DNA of 7,783 nt. Origin: Bacillota bacterium. GTDB lineage: Bacteria; Bacillota; Clostridia; Acetivibrionales; DTU013. The notes under the pieces were generated by a model that had not been told where the DNA came from, did not search any database, and saw only the letters and a program-made list of their open reading frames with translations. The stretch lies in contig JAEWQC010000261.1 in NCBI GenBank assembly GCA_023399355.1, forward strand, positions 1 to 7,783. The letters run 5' to 3'. Of this stretch, positions 1 to 6,864 are shown piece after piece; within the stretch, counting starts at the first letter, position 1, and each line of letters begins with the position of its first letter. The position numbers and the translations under genes are program-made.

Positions 1-250
1 GTTCAAGGCATTTTTCATAAAATGTATTCTTTAGAATAACAGAATTCCTGAATTTTTCCCATTTGTTAGGATCATTTCCTTTACGATACAGGCAGATCAA
101 ACGGTGATCATTAGGTTCATAATAGTCTTCCCATGACAGGTATGTCATCTCTGGCGAGTACATTGCTTTCTTGGTGATCCCTACTAATGGGAAGGTAAAT
201 ACTTTTGATTTTTGAAAATAAGTGTTGTAAGGTTTTGTAATTATCATCAT
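1..250 (-). CDS. Hypothetical protein, N-terminal 83 codons, truncated by the window edge
   Basis: An open frame reads from ATG at 250 (a second ATG follows immediately at 247) through 83 codons without a stop to the left edge, so the gene is partial. An in-frame TAA at 280-278 lies just upstream, which limits the start to these ATGs. The product begins MMIITKPYNTYFQKSKVF and continues with PLVGI, TYLSWEDYY and LICLYRKG. Its alternating hydrophobic and aromatic pattern looks like a folded soluble protein; no signal peptide or membrane segment is seen. I do not recognise the family. It is divergent from the WYL regulator with 95 bases between the starts, so that regulator may control it. A longer open frame on the same strand (308-117) overlaps it in another phase, but this frame has the more protein-like composition. 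Confidence 0.72.
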   Translation of the reverse strand, partial: MMIITKPYNTYFQKSKVFTFPLVGITKKAMYSPEMTYLSWEDYYEPNDHRLICLYRKGNDPNKWEKFRNSVILKNTFYEKCLE

Positions 251-294
251 GTTGTTTTTGGAAAGGCAAAAATGATGTTATACTCTGCATTCTA

Positions 295-325
295 TTTGCA
301 CACTTCACTTAGTATATTATCTTTG
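295..325 (+). promoter_or_regulatory. Bacteroidota-type promoter of the WYL regulator gene
   Basis: TTTG at 295-298 is followed after exactly 19 bases by TATCTTTG at 318-325. This matches both halves of the known Bacteroides vegetative promoter, TTTG-N19-21-TAnnTTTG. Transcription would start near 332, giving a very short leader before the ATG at 346. No Shine-Dalgarno sequence is visible there, which is usual in this phylum. Confidence 0.7.
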
Positions 326-345
326 ATCCTTAAAGCTTAAAAATT

Positions 346-1356
346 ATGCCTGTCAATAAAAATGCATTGATCCGTTACAATGTGCTTGACAAATGTTTCC
401 GGAATACCGGACGGCGATATAGCATTGACGATCTTGTAGATGAATGCTCCAAAGTGTTACTTGATATAGATCCTGATTGTGGAGGAGTTTCAAAAAAACA
501 GATATATAACGACATAGCTCACATGGCCAGTTCTGATGGGTGGGAGATAGAACTTGATAAAATAATTGAAAACAGACGAGTTTATTTCAGATATAAAGAG
601 CCAGGTTATTCAATAAACAGCATGCCATTAAATGAAATTGAGATTGAACAACTGCGCTCAACGTTAGATATTCTTAAACAATTTAAGGGAATGCCTCAAT
701 TTGAATGGATGGGTGATCTTATCATAAGGCTCGATAAAACACTTAAATTCGACCAATCACAAAAATCCATCATTGATTTTGATTCCAATCAGTATTTAAA
801 AGGCATTGAGTTCATAGGTGATCTATACAATGCAATTTATTACAAGAAAGTGCTAAAGATAACATACAGGCCTTACCAATCTGAGAGTAAATTTTTATGG
901 ACAATACACCCGTATTACCTCAAACAGTATAACAATCGTTGGTTTGTGTTTTGTAAGTGTTTACAAAAAGAGCAACAAATAACAAATCTGGCACTTGACC
1001 GTATTGTATCATTAAAAGAAACGAAGGGAGAGTATATAGAAAGTGACATAGACTGGCAGGAATATTTTGAAGATTTTATAGGTGTAACAAGACCGGAAGG
1101 TAAAGAGATTGAAACTATAGTTCTTCACTTTTATGGAAAACAAAGCCATTACATTTTCACTAAACCACTTCATGAATCCCAAAGACCAAAATGGCTTGAA
1201 AAAGACCTGCTGGAAGTAAAACTAAAATTGATGATCAATTATGAATTTGAAACTCTCTTAATGAACTACATTGAGAGTATGAAGATAATTGAGCCTGAAA
1301 AGCTAAGATCATCAATAAATGAGAGATTGAAAAAAGCCATAATACTCAACCAATAG
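346..1356 (+). CDS. WYL-domain transcriptional regulator (HTH-WYL-WCX)
   Basis: This 336-residue protein has the layout of WYL regulators. Residues 1-90 form a helical, winged-helix-like DNA-binding region (RYNVLDKCF, then KKQIYNDIAHM). Residues about 160-225 form the WYL domain: K.LKITYRPY, HPYYLKQYNNRW and LALDRI are typical family positions, with the name-giving tripeptide present as W199-F200-V201. Residues about 255-330 resemble the C-terminal WCX extension. WYL proteins often control phage-defence genes, and some sense nucleic acids or nucleotides through the WYL fold. The gene has its own promoter at 295-325. It is divergent from the gene at 1-250 and convergent with the retron operon, so its target could be either, or itself. 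The family assignment is firm; the target is inference. Confidence 0.88.
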   Translation: MPVNKNALIRYNVLDKCFRNTGRRYSIDDLVDECSKVLLDIDPDCGGVSKKQIYNDIAHMASSDGWEIELDKIIENRRVYFRYKEPGYSINSMPLNEIEIEQLRSTLDILKQFKGMPQFEWMGDLIIRLDKTLKFDQSQKSIIDFDSNQYLKGIEFIGDLYNAIYYKKVLKITYRPYQSESKFLWTIHPYYLKQYNNRWFVFCKCLQKEQQITNLALDRIVSLKETKGEYIESDIDWQEYFEDFIGVTRPEGKEIETIVLHFYGKQSHYIFTKPLHESQRPKWLEKDLLEVKLKLMINYEFETLLMNYIESMKIIEPEKLRSSINERLKKAIILNQ

Positions 1357-1362
1357 TTTCCA

Positions 1363-1497
1363 TTATTTCAAATACTTTCCAACCCCAGTGTCTTTTATTA
1401 TCGTTTTATGACCTGATAGTTTTGTTTTGATTTTCATTCCGGTTGTTAATTCATACTGCTTTATAATATAAGGATTTATCAATGTATCATCAAAAAA
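1363..1497 (-). pseudogene. In-frame 44-codon remnant beyond the effector stop, resembling a Rho-type RNA-binding OB fold
   Basis: Directly after the TAA of the receiver-HEPN gene (1500-1498) the same frame stays open for 44 codons to TAA at 1365-1363, only 6 bases from the stop of the convergent WYL gene. The translation looks like real protein: FDDTLINPYIIKQYELTTG, then MKIKTKL. It follows the pattern of the second half of the RNA-binding OB fold of transcription terminator Rho (from memory, DDIYVSPSQIRRFNLRTGD in E. coli). The first strands of that fold are absent and no upstream start exists, since the frame begins at the stop. It could be a domain cut off by a nonsense mutation, the tail of a lost gene, or a readthrough extension. 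The resemblance is by eye only. Confidence 0.4.
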
Positions 1498-3240
1498 TTA
1501 ACTTCGAAGCTTTTTAATAATATCAAGAACTAGCTTAATATCTTGCGTCTGTACTTGACAACTGGGCCCTTCATGTGCTATTTTGTTCCTTAATTTATTT
1601 AGAAAACCAAATACTTTTAACTGATCATCATCTTCATCAAATTGAAACTTAAGTAAACATGAAATTTTAAAAAGTGCAGTAGACTTGAATTCATTGCGTT
1701 TTTTTATTTCATTTCCTGATTGGAAGTAATCTCCCTGTACTTTATCTTCTACGAATGTAAGTTTCCAACATTCTTCATCATCGTTCGTTGTAATCACCGG
1801 ATATTCACGATTTTCGTAAATAATATACTGAGTATTATTCCTGTAATTATATTTATAGTTCCTTCTGGCAAATAATTCAATAATTTGAAACAAGGATAAA
1901 TAGCCAAAATCAAGTTGCTCCTGATGAATTAAGTTCCATGCAATTTTCAAAAAAGAATCAGATTCTTTTATAAAATCTTCATCAGGATTTGATGAGATAT
2001 TAAAAGTTGTATCCCAGGTTTTATAAATTTCAGTTAAACAGCTTCTTTTAAAGCATCTGTTAATACTGGTTTTTAGACTTTCATACTGCTCTTTTGTTTG
2101 CTTTAAGGTGTAGTTAAATTCAGGTGATTCTTTAATGTAATATGCAGATGCTCCTCTTTTAAGTGCAGTATCAATGTTCCATATTTTATTAGATGCTGTG
2201 GATACAATAATCTGGTAACCCTTGTTCTCCATTAAAAACTCCTCAATTAACTTATAGCCCCATAAGCTAGTCGGATTTATTATTTCGCTGTCAACATCTT
2301 CCTCAGCAGGATTAAGCCTCAAATCAATTATTATTAAGTCCCAATCCTTTCCTATATGAGTTCGACATTCATGAATGAAACTATTAAAATCATGAAATAA
2401 TTTGGTTTCACTGTTCTTATATTTTTCACTATTTACACATACAAAACCATCACCTGCTTTTTTAAAAATATTCGTCATCAACTCTGACCATCCTTCATCC
2501 GCCTGATCATCAATAAGGAGGATTTTCTTATTACTATATTTTATTGGCTCTAAATCCATACACTTTTCCAGAGTATAAGCATTATTGAGGCATATAAGGT
2601 ATTTTGAATAAAATGTTTTTAATTTAGTGGATATCGGCTTGAGTTTAAATATTTCATCACGTAAACCTGCCACCTGTGCTAATTTAAAACATCCCCATGC
2701 GTTAATTATGCTATGCTTACCGGTTTCAGCTTTGTTAAGAATTTTGAGTTTATGTAAGATTTTCGCATGATATTCATCAGATTGACATGGTTTTGCCTTT
2801 TCAATAGTTCTAGTTATTTCAATTTCATCAAAAGAAGTTAAATAAATCCCTTTTGTAAAAAGGAGATTTTCTGGATTATTATCTTGATAAAATTCATCAT
2901 CAACTACTTCTGAGATATTACTCAGGATATTATCCCTGCTGAAATCGGATAAGAGTATTATGGGTATTAACCTTTGTTCAAGTGTTATCTCAAAATTAAG
3001 CCGAATATGTAAGGCAATTCTCAATCCGGTCAGATTGAATGGTTCATTTGAGGGAATTGAAAGAGGGATCAATAATTTGTCAATGGTATGATTACTACAC
3101 AATTGGGTAGTCCAATCATGCCAATCACTCTCATTTTTATAAGTAGGAAAGGAGATAATATTGTTTTCTGAAAATCCTATTTTGCTAATTAATCCTTTAA
3201 TAAAAGAAGAGTAATCCGAAATTATGAACGTATCATTCAT
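1498..3240 (-). CDS. Receiver domain-HEPN protein, predicted RNase effector of the retron operon
   Basis: The 580-residue product has three parts. Residues 1-200 are an unassigned alpha/beta region with strands such as KLLIPLSI (55-62) and LIPIILLSDF (91-100). Residues about 237-372 are a CheY-like receiver: KKILLIDDQ supplies the acidic pair D244-D245, LIIIDLRL the phosphoacceptor candidate D306, IIVSTAS the S347/T348 switch position and AYYIKES the conserved K370. Residues about 425-580 are mostly helical and end in a canonical HEPN motif, R551-N-K-I-A-H556 (Rx4H). HEPN domains are metal-independent RNases common in toxins, Abi systems and CRISPR effectors. The gene is last in the operon and its ATG overlaps the preceding gene by 8 bases, so translation is probably coupled. 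Phosphorylation or docking at the receiver may gate the RNase. The two domain calls are well supported; the toxin role is inferred. Confidence 0.82.
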   Translation of the reverse strand: MNDTFIISDYSSFIKGLISKIGFSENNIISFPTYKNESDWHDWTTQLCSNHTIDKLLIPLSIPSNEPFNLTGLRIALHIRLNFEITLEQRLIPIILLSDFSRDNILSNISEVVDDEFYQDNNPENLLFTKGIYLTSFDEIEITRTIEKAKPCQSDEYHAKILHKLKILNKAETGKHSIINAWGCFKLAQVAGLRDEIFKLKPISTKLKTFYSKYLICLNNAYTLEKCMDLEPIKYSNKKILLIDDQADEGWSELMTNIFKKAGDGFVCVNSEKYKNSETKLFHDFNSFIHECRTHIGKDWDLIIIDLRLNPAEEDVDSEIINPTSLWGYKLIEEFLMENKGYQIIVSTASNKIWNIDTALKRGASAYYIKESPEFNYTLKQTKEQYESLKTSINRCFKRSCLTEIYKTWDTTFNISSNPDEDFIKESDSFLKIAWNLIHQEQLDFGYLSLFQIIELFARRNYKYNYRNNTQYIIYENREYPVITTNDDEECWKLTFVEDKVQGDYFQSGNEIKKRNEFKSTALFKISCLLKFQFDEDDDQLKVFGFLNKLRNKIAHEGPSCQVQTQDIKLVLDIIKKLRS

Positions 3241-3877
3241 ACTGCTTTAAAATTGAATTTATATCCTGTATTATTTCATTCTTTGTTTTGCCGGCATTGA
3301 TCCATTCATCTATGATATTTAGAGAATTGTTGCCTTTAAGTATGATTTCCATTCCATCAAGAATATCTTTATTTTCCTTATAATGATGTATATTATCCAT
3401 GCGGATTTGCATCATTAATTGCTGGAACATTGAAAAAAAATCATTCTTTTGGTGATGTTTTCCCAGGAAAAGGATTTTTGATACTATTGTCTTTGTTTCA
3501 ATATAGGATTCCAAAAATGGTTTCAGATTTTTATAAAACAAATCTTTGTCAATTTTACCTAACTTGTAATCAGATTCAAAACCACCACTAAATTCAATGT
3601 GAGGAATAGATGATTTTAACACTTTATTTATCAGAGATTCTCGATATTTAACATTATCTTCCAGGCCCAATGGAAGTCCCACACCATTGTATAGTTGGAG
3701 AGATTTGTGATAGCAAAACAATTTACATTCAGGTAACAGGTTTAGAATGTGAGCTATTTCAATAGTTTTAACTTTGGTATAAATCTTACATGCATTATAA
3801 AACAATGGTTCTTTGAGGTATTCATTATCATTTGAATTAATTCTGTCTCCAAAAGTATCATCTATAATTATTATCAT
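3233..3877 (-). CDS. Small protein of unknown function with a receiver-like N-terminus
   Basis: About 214 residues from ATG at 3877. An in-frame TTG at 3883 would add two residues and overlap the upstream stop as TTGA, but ATG is more likely in this phylum. The protein opens with a hydrophobic strand followed by two aspartates (MIIIIDDTFGDR), as in strand 1 of a receiver. Further strand-like segments follow (CKLFCYHKS, HIEFSGG, KILFLGKHH), then a helical C-terminal half. The standard phosphoacceptor strand and the terminal lysine are not evident, so it may be a degenerate receiver or another Rossmann-like fold. It starts 2 bases after the kinase-like gene and overlaps the receiver-HEPN gene by 8 bases. 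An intermediate or decoy role between those two is possible but unproven. I do not recognise a named family. Confidence 0.7.
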   Translation of the reverse strand: MIIIIDDTFGDRINSNDNEYLKEPLFYNACKIYTKVKTIEIAHILNLLPECKLFCYHKSLQLYNGVGLPLGLEDNVKYRESLINKVLKSSIPHIEFSGGFESDYKLGKIDKDLFYKNLKPFLESYIETKTIVSKILFLGKHHQKNDFFSMFQQLMMQIRMDNIHHYKENKDILDGMEIILKGNNSLNIIDEWINAGKTKNEIIQDINSILKQYE

Positions 3878-3879
3878 CT

Positions 3880-5172
3880 TCAATAGAATTTCAAAATATG
3901 TGTAAACCCATGAACCGATTCAGGCTCAACATCAAAAGTTTTATTTTCTTTCGTTAATTTATGTACTTGAGGATCATCTGTCAGAATCACTTTGCGTTTA
4001 TAACCATCAGGGAACCTGGCAATAATTTCGTAATTACATAGTCCCCATAAAAGTTGAATAATGCTATCAAAATCTCCTTTTATAAAGTCCGGATCAAAAG
4101 ATTTTTTAACAGCCTCAGAATCTACGTGAATTATTTTAATAATTTTACTATAATCCATATTATCCAGGCTTTCACAGCTTATAGAAATATCAAAACACAA
4201 GTTTGAAGAATGATCTTTAATTGTTGAAAATATTTTAACTAAACCTAAATATAGTCGATCCACATCTGTGTAAAATGCAGCTCTGTTCAACTCTTGATCA
4301 TCATAATGGAATTGAAAGTTATTCCTGGAATCCCCGAAAGCTGAATGAATTGAATCAGTAATTAATTGGGATAAACTACCAGTTCTTATTTCAATGTTTT
4401 GCTTAAAGGGCACAATCATTTCATTGTTCCATTTTGAATCATAGGCTGGATGAATACTTGTATCCTTTTGGAACCATTCAATAAAAGATGGTTCAGACCA
4501 ACCGGTTCGTGGAATGATTTTTTCAGATCCTTTATGGTAGTACCATGCAGGTGCATTTGAGAATGCGAATTCTTCAACTTTACGCACCAGAGACAGAGGA
4601 ATATTAGCATTTTCCTCTCTAAAATCGTCAAACTCCTTTCTGCATAGATTTATCAACTCTGAATATTCTCTTTTGCCTTCCTTAAATTTATGCGTCAGAT
4701 ATTTTAAACCTTCACTATTATGAAATAAAGACAAGAAATTTTTAGTTTCTTTCGGTTTATGACTTAGTTTGCCTTTTTTCTTTTTTATATTTTCTTCTTT
4801 TCCAGAATCTCTAATGTTTTGTTCAAGCAGTGAAATTTTCTCACTTATTTCAGCTTTAATCTTATATAATTGAGACTTAATTTCAAGTGAATTTACTTCA
4901 ACATTTAGTAACCTTTCTGATAATTCTTTTTCATTCTCCAGAAATATATGTTGATTATGAGAATTAGGTAATCTGTTTTCCAGAAATGTTATTCTTTTTA
5001 TTATTTCAGTTCCTCCAGTGTCAAATTTTTCGATTTCCTGAGCTATTAGTTTGATTAATCTTTTCTTGGTTTTATTATCCAAACGCTCATTAATGCTACG
5101 ATCCAGCATGTCATTTAGAAATCTCCTTTTTTCCTGAATAACCCGAATGTCATTTTGAAGAGTGTCTTCCAT
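3880..5172 (-). CDS. Coiled-coil protein with a degenerate histidine-kinase-like (GHKL) ATPase domain
   Basis: The 430-residue product begins with a long, charged, helical region (about 1-135) that should form coiled coil, followed by a lysine-rich linker (130-143). The middle (about 145-250) is helical and contains aromatic PAWYYHKGSEK and a WSEPSFIEWF segment. From about 250 to the end the pattern follows a histidine-kinase ATPase domain: FKQNIEIR as a first strand, an N-box-like helix at 303-322 (DVDRLYLGLVKIF), then IIKIIHVDS, GDFDSIIQLLWGL, a strand with DGYKRKVILTD, and a C-terminal FTHILKFY. The asparagine that binds Mg-ATP in active kinases is replaced in the N-box (K311 or T315 by alignment), and no classic phosphoacceptor H-box is seen. 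It may be a pseudokinase or scaffold. It starts 5 bases after the RT stop. The fold assignment is by eye. Confidence 0.68.
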   Translation of the reverse strand: MEDTLQNDIRVIQEKRRFLNDMLDRSINERLDNKTKKRLIKLIAQEIEKFDTGGTEIIKRITFLENRLPNSHNQHIFLENEKELSERLLNVEVNSLEIKSQLYKIKAEISEKISLLEQNIRDSGKEENIKKKKGKLSHKPKETKNFLSLFHNSEGLKYLTHKFKEGKREYSELINLCRKEFDDFREENANIPLSLVRKVEEFAFSNAPAWYYHKGSEKIIPRTGWSEPSFIEWFQKDTSIHPAYDSKWNNEMIVPFKQNIEIRTGSLSQLITDSIHSAFGDSRNNFQFHYDDQELNRAAFYTDVDRLYLGLVKIFSTIKDHSSNLCFDISISCESLDNMDYSKIIKIIHVDSEAVKKSFDPDFIKGDFDSIIQLLWGLCNYEIIARFPDGYKRKVILTDDPQVHKLTKENKTFDVEPESVHGFTHILKFY

Positions 5173-5177
5173 AAAGT

Positions 5178-6386
5178 TTAATTCATTGTATTATATACAT
5201 GGATAGCTCGTTCTATACCTTCCTTTTCCCACACATTGATGACTTTATATATGAGGCTTTCCTCTGAACTCAGTTTTATAAATCTGGCTTGAAGTTTTTT
5301 GTATGTTGAGTCATTGGCTCCTTTTACCATTCTTAGAAATAAAAGCTTTCCTTCCAAGACATTTATTAAATTTGGCACCCCCTTTTTGACATGACCCTTA
5401 TCAATATGATAATCTCTTAAAAAAATAAGTTGAGCATTCTCATAACCATACTTCTCCCAATAGTATAGCCACATTCTTATCTGCTTTAGATATCTTTGCC
5501 TTACATTGACTTTTTTATTAACAATTAAGCCGGTTACTTCCTGACGGTATTCAGATTTTTGCAAACGTGTTTTTTCAGTGTTAATATTTAACTGAGGCCC
5601 AATTACAATTTCTTTCTTTTCGCTGAATTTGAATAAATTATCTTCCTTGATTATTCGTTCAAGTTCCTGATGAAAAACAACGTCATAAACATTATGTGGT
5701 GAAGAAAATGTTATATCATCAGCGTAACGTGAATATTTCGCTCCAAATCGGTTAGCCAGTCCTGTGAGCCTTCTATCAAGCTTATTGCAAAGTATGTTAG
5801 TTATGATTGGAGATGTTGGACTACCTTGTGGCAATACATTTTTTATTTCACCATCAATCTCAATGGGATGGGTGCATAAACATGCTATCATGAAAGCAAG
5901 TGGTTCCCGGTCACCGTATAGATTAAAAGGTTTATTCATTAACCCTAATTTAACTCTGTTGCGATCAAATGAATGAAAAAAGTCTTTAAGGTCGAGATTA
6001 AGGACATAATGATTACCCACATGTAATTTTGCATTGTCAACAATGGATTTACCAATAACAAAACCTGTTGCAGCATCATGCGGTTCATACATGCATTGCA
6101 AAACAAAATTTAAAATTCTTAAAATAAATTTAAGACCTGGAGCCGGTGCATTAATGATTCGCATTCCACCGGATTTTTTTTTGACAATAAATCCATTATA
6201 TCGCTTTTTGCATAAATCCGGATTTGCATAATAGGACAAATCGCTTAAAAGTATTGGCTTGCTCTTTGTATCAATAAAAAATTTCTTCGCACTTTCTAAT
6301 AATAAAACTAAATCATCCTTGCTTCGCATTGAAGCAAATTCTTTTCGAATTAAGTCAATTTGTTGCTGATCAATATTCATAAGCAT
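5178..6386 (-). CDS. Retron-type reverse transcriptase
   Basis: A 402-residue RNA-directed DNA polymerase, expected to use the adjacent RNA as primer and template for msDNA. Recognisable RT blocks in order: GGMRIINAP (73-81), AATGF (105-109), the retron-specific NAxxH motif as N118-A-K-L-H122, motif A LDLKDFF with catalytic D132, PQGSPTSP (186-193), and the YADD box with D223-D224. The retron VTG motif is at 284-286 in region Y. A basic thumb and a roughly 100-residue helical tail follow (GKLLFLRMVKG, 346-356). All catalytic residues are present, so the enzyme looks active. The start is ATG at 6386, with an alternative ATG two codons later at 6380. It is the first gene of the operon and begins 12 bases after the predicted ncRNA. 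Absence of intron-encoded maturase or endonuclease domains, together with NAxxH and VTG, favours a retron over a group II intron RT. Confidence 0.93.
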   Translation of the reverse strand: MLMNIDQQQIDLIRKEFASMRSKDDLVLLLESAKKFFIDTKSKPILLSDLSYYANPDLCKKRYNGFIVKKKSGGMRIINAPAPGLKFILRILNFVLQCMYEPHDAATGFVIGKSIVDNAKLHVGNHYVLNLDLKDFFHSFDRNRVKLGLMNKPFNLYGDREPLAFMIACLCTHPIEIDGEIKNVLPQGSPTSPIITNILCNKLDRRLTGLANRFGAKYSRYADDITFSSPHNVYDVVFHQELERIIKEDNLFKFSEKKEIVIGPQLNINTEKTRLQKSEYRQEVTGLIVNKKVNVRQRYLKQIRMWLYYWEKYGYENAQLIFLRDYHIDKGHVKKGVPNLINVLEGKLLFLRMVKGANDSTYKKLQARFIKLSSEESLIYKVINVWEKEGIERAIHVYNTMN

Positions 6387-6398
6387 TAATTAGAAAAA

Positions 6399-6408
6399 TG
6401 AAATACCT
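6399..6408 (-). repeat. a2 arm of the retron ncRNA
   Basis: The 3' arm AGGTATTTCA of the minus-strand RNA, complementary to a1 at 6592-6601. It lies 12 bases before the RT ATG, the usual short distance in retron operons. Confidence 0.75.
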
Positions 6409-6591
6409 GCCCGATACTCTTTATGTGATCTATGCTTCGCTATATAAATCTTTATCAATAATAAGATAAGGTATAATGCAGCAGAATAACCTATAAGGGA
6501 TACATTCATTCCCTGGAGTTCCCACCAGAGAAAGCATGCCGATCATTGCTTCACAACTGAAGCCAGCATGCGTGAGTCAATATCTTTAGGT

Positions 6592-6601
6592 AGGTATTTC
6601 A
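6592..6601 (-). repeat. a1 arm of the retron ncRNA
   Basis: The 5' arm TGAAATACCT of the minus-strand RNA. It pairs without mismatch with the arm at 6399-6408, 183 bases downstream. In retrons this stem is required for priming reverse transcription. Confidence 0.75.
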
Positions 6602-6613
6602 AAGAACGTGCTG

Positions 6614-6620
6614 CAAATTA
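6614..6620 (-). promoter_or_regulatory. Possible -7 element of the retron promoter (degenerate)
   Basis: On the minus strand TAATTTG (6620-6614) is one base short of the Bacteroides -7 box TAnnTTTG. A start about 7 nt later would fall near 6607, just before the a1 arm, which is where the retron transcript should begin. No convincing TTTG is found at the -33 position, so this is only a weak candidate. Confidence 0.25.
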
Positions 6621-6638
6621 CAAATCCTTTTGTGAATT
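6616..6638. repeat. Imperfect inverted repeat upstream of the retron ncRNA
   Basis: AATTACAAA (6616-6624) is complementary to TTTGTGAATT (6629-6638) apart from one bulged G, around a 4-base centre. TGCA also occurs on both flanks (6612-6615 and 6644-6647). It overlaps the suspected promoter, so it could be an operator. A chance dyad in AT-rich DNA cannot be excluded. Confidence 0.35.
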
Positions 6639-6864
6639 CTATCTGCACAATTGCTAAAAATCAAATATTTTTTTTTGAACTGAAGTTATCTTTAAAAATG
6701 TACAGTAAATGCCAGATTCTTTATTTATGTATCGCACCAAGCAAGCGTAGCGATAGTTGCTTATAACACTATATTGTGAGGATGTTTTATTAAGTATTCT
6801 TTTGTACAGACATCTTTTAATTCAGTAAATAAGAGTATTTTCACTCATCAAAGAAACATTTATA

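Larger units (their letters stand above)
6399..6601 (-). ncRNA. Retron ncRNA (msr-msd), predicted
   Basis: About 203 nt directly upstream of the RT on the same strand. The ends pair perfectly over 10 bp: TGAAATACCT (minus strand from 6601) with AGGTATTTCA (ending 6399). One A-C mismatch and three more pairs (CCT/GGG) follow, as in the a1/a2 stem of retrons. Inside, in transcription order, are: a hairpin GCTTCA-GTTG-TGAAGC (6563-6548) enclosed by a GCATGC/GCATGC pair (6571-6566 with 6539-6534); a hairpin CTCTGG/CCAGGG with an 8-nt loop (6530-6511); and an AT-rich hairpin TTATC/GATAA (6469-6452), for which an alternative pairing ATCTTAT/ATAAAGAT exists. After a1, G6584 or G6578 is a candidate 2'-5' branching guanosine. 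The msr would be the first part and the msd the second; the boundary cannot be fixed by eye. Confidence 0.8.
6602..6864. other. Divergent intergenic control region between retron and orphan gene
   Basis: 263 bases separate the ncRNA 5' end from the plus-strand gene at 6865, with no open frame that looks like protein. They hold the inverted repeat at 6616-6638, a T9 tract near 6668-6676, a small hairpin ATCGC/GCGAT (6731-6735 with 6750-6754) and a nearly palindromic CACTATATTGTG (6767-6778). Promoters in both directions are expected, but only the weak candidate for the retron was found. Confidence 0.5.

Noticed and set aside
117..308. 63-residue open frame on the minus strand
   Set aside because: It overlaps the partial gene at 1-250 in another phase. 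That other frame has better protein-like composition, two good ATG starts and continues to the window edge.
4416..4631. 71-residue open frame on the minus strand
   Set aside because: It lies wholly inside the kinase-like gene on the same strand in a different frame; composition is rich in His, Met and Trp, as expected for an out-of-frame shadow.
5764..6231. Two plus-strand open frames opposite the RT (5764-5976 and 6034-6231)
   Set aside because: They are antisense to conserved RT motifs, whose coding constraint explains them; no independent support.
5178..6386. RT as part of a group II intron or diversity-generating retroelement
   Set aside because: No maturase or HNH domain, no template/variable repeat pair was seen, and NAxxH, VTG and the adjacent a1/a2 RNA point to a retron.
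6399..6601. CRISPR-like or direct-repeat array
   Set aside because: The repeated GCATGC is a palindrome used twice in a hairpin; there are no regularly spaced direct repeats.
6731..6770. Possible integron attC-like or mobile-element end around the ATCGC/GCGAT hairpin and TTATAAC
   Set aside because: The core-site consensus RYYYAAC/GTTRRRY is not met, and no integrase or paired site is present in the window.
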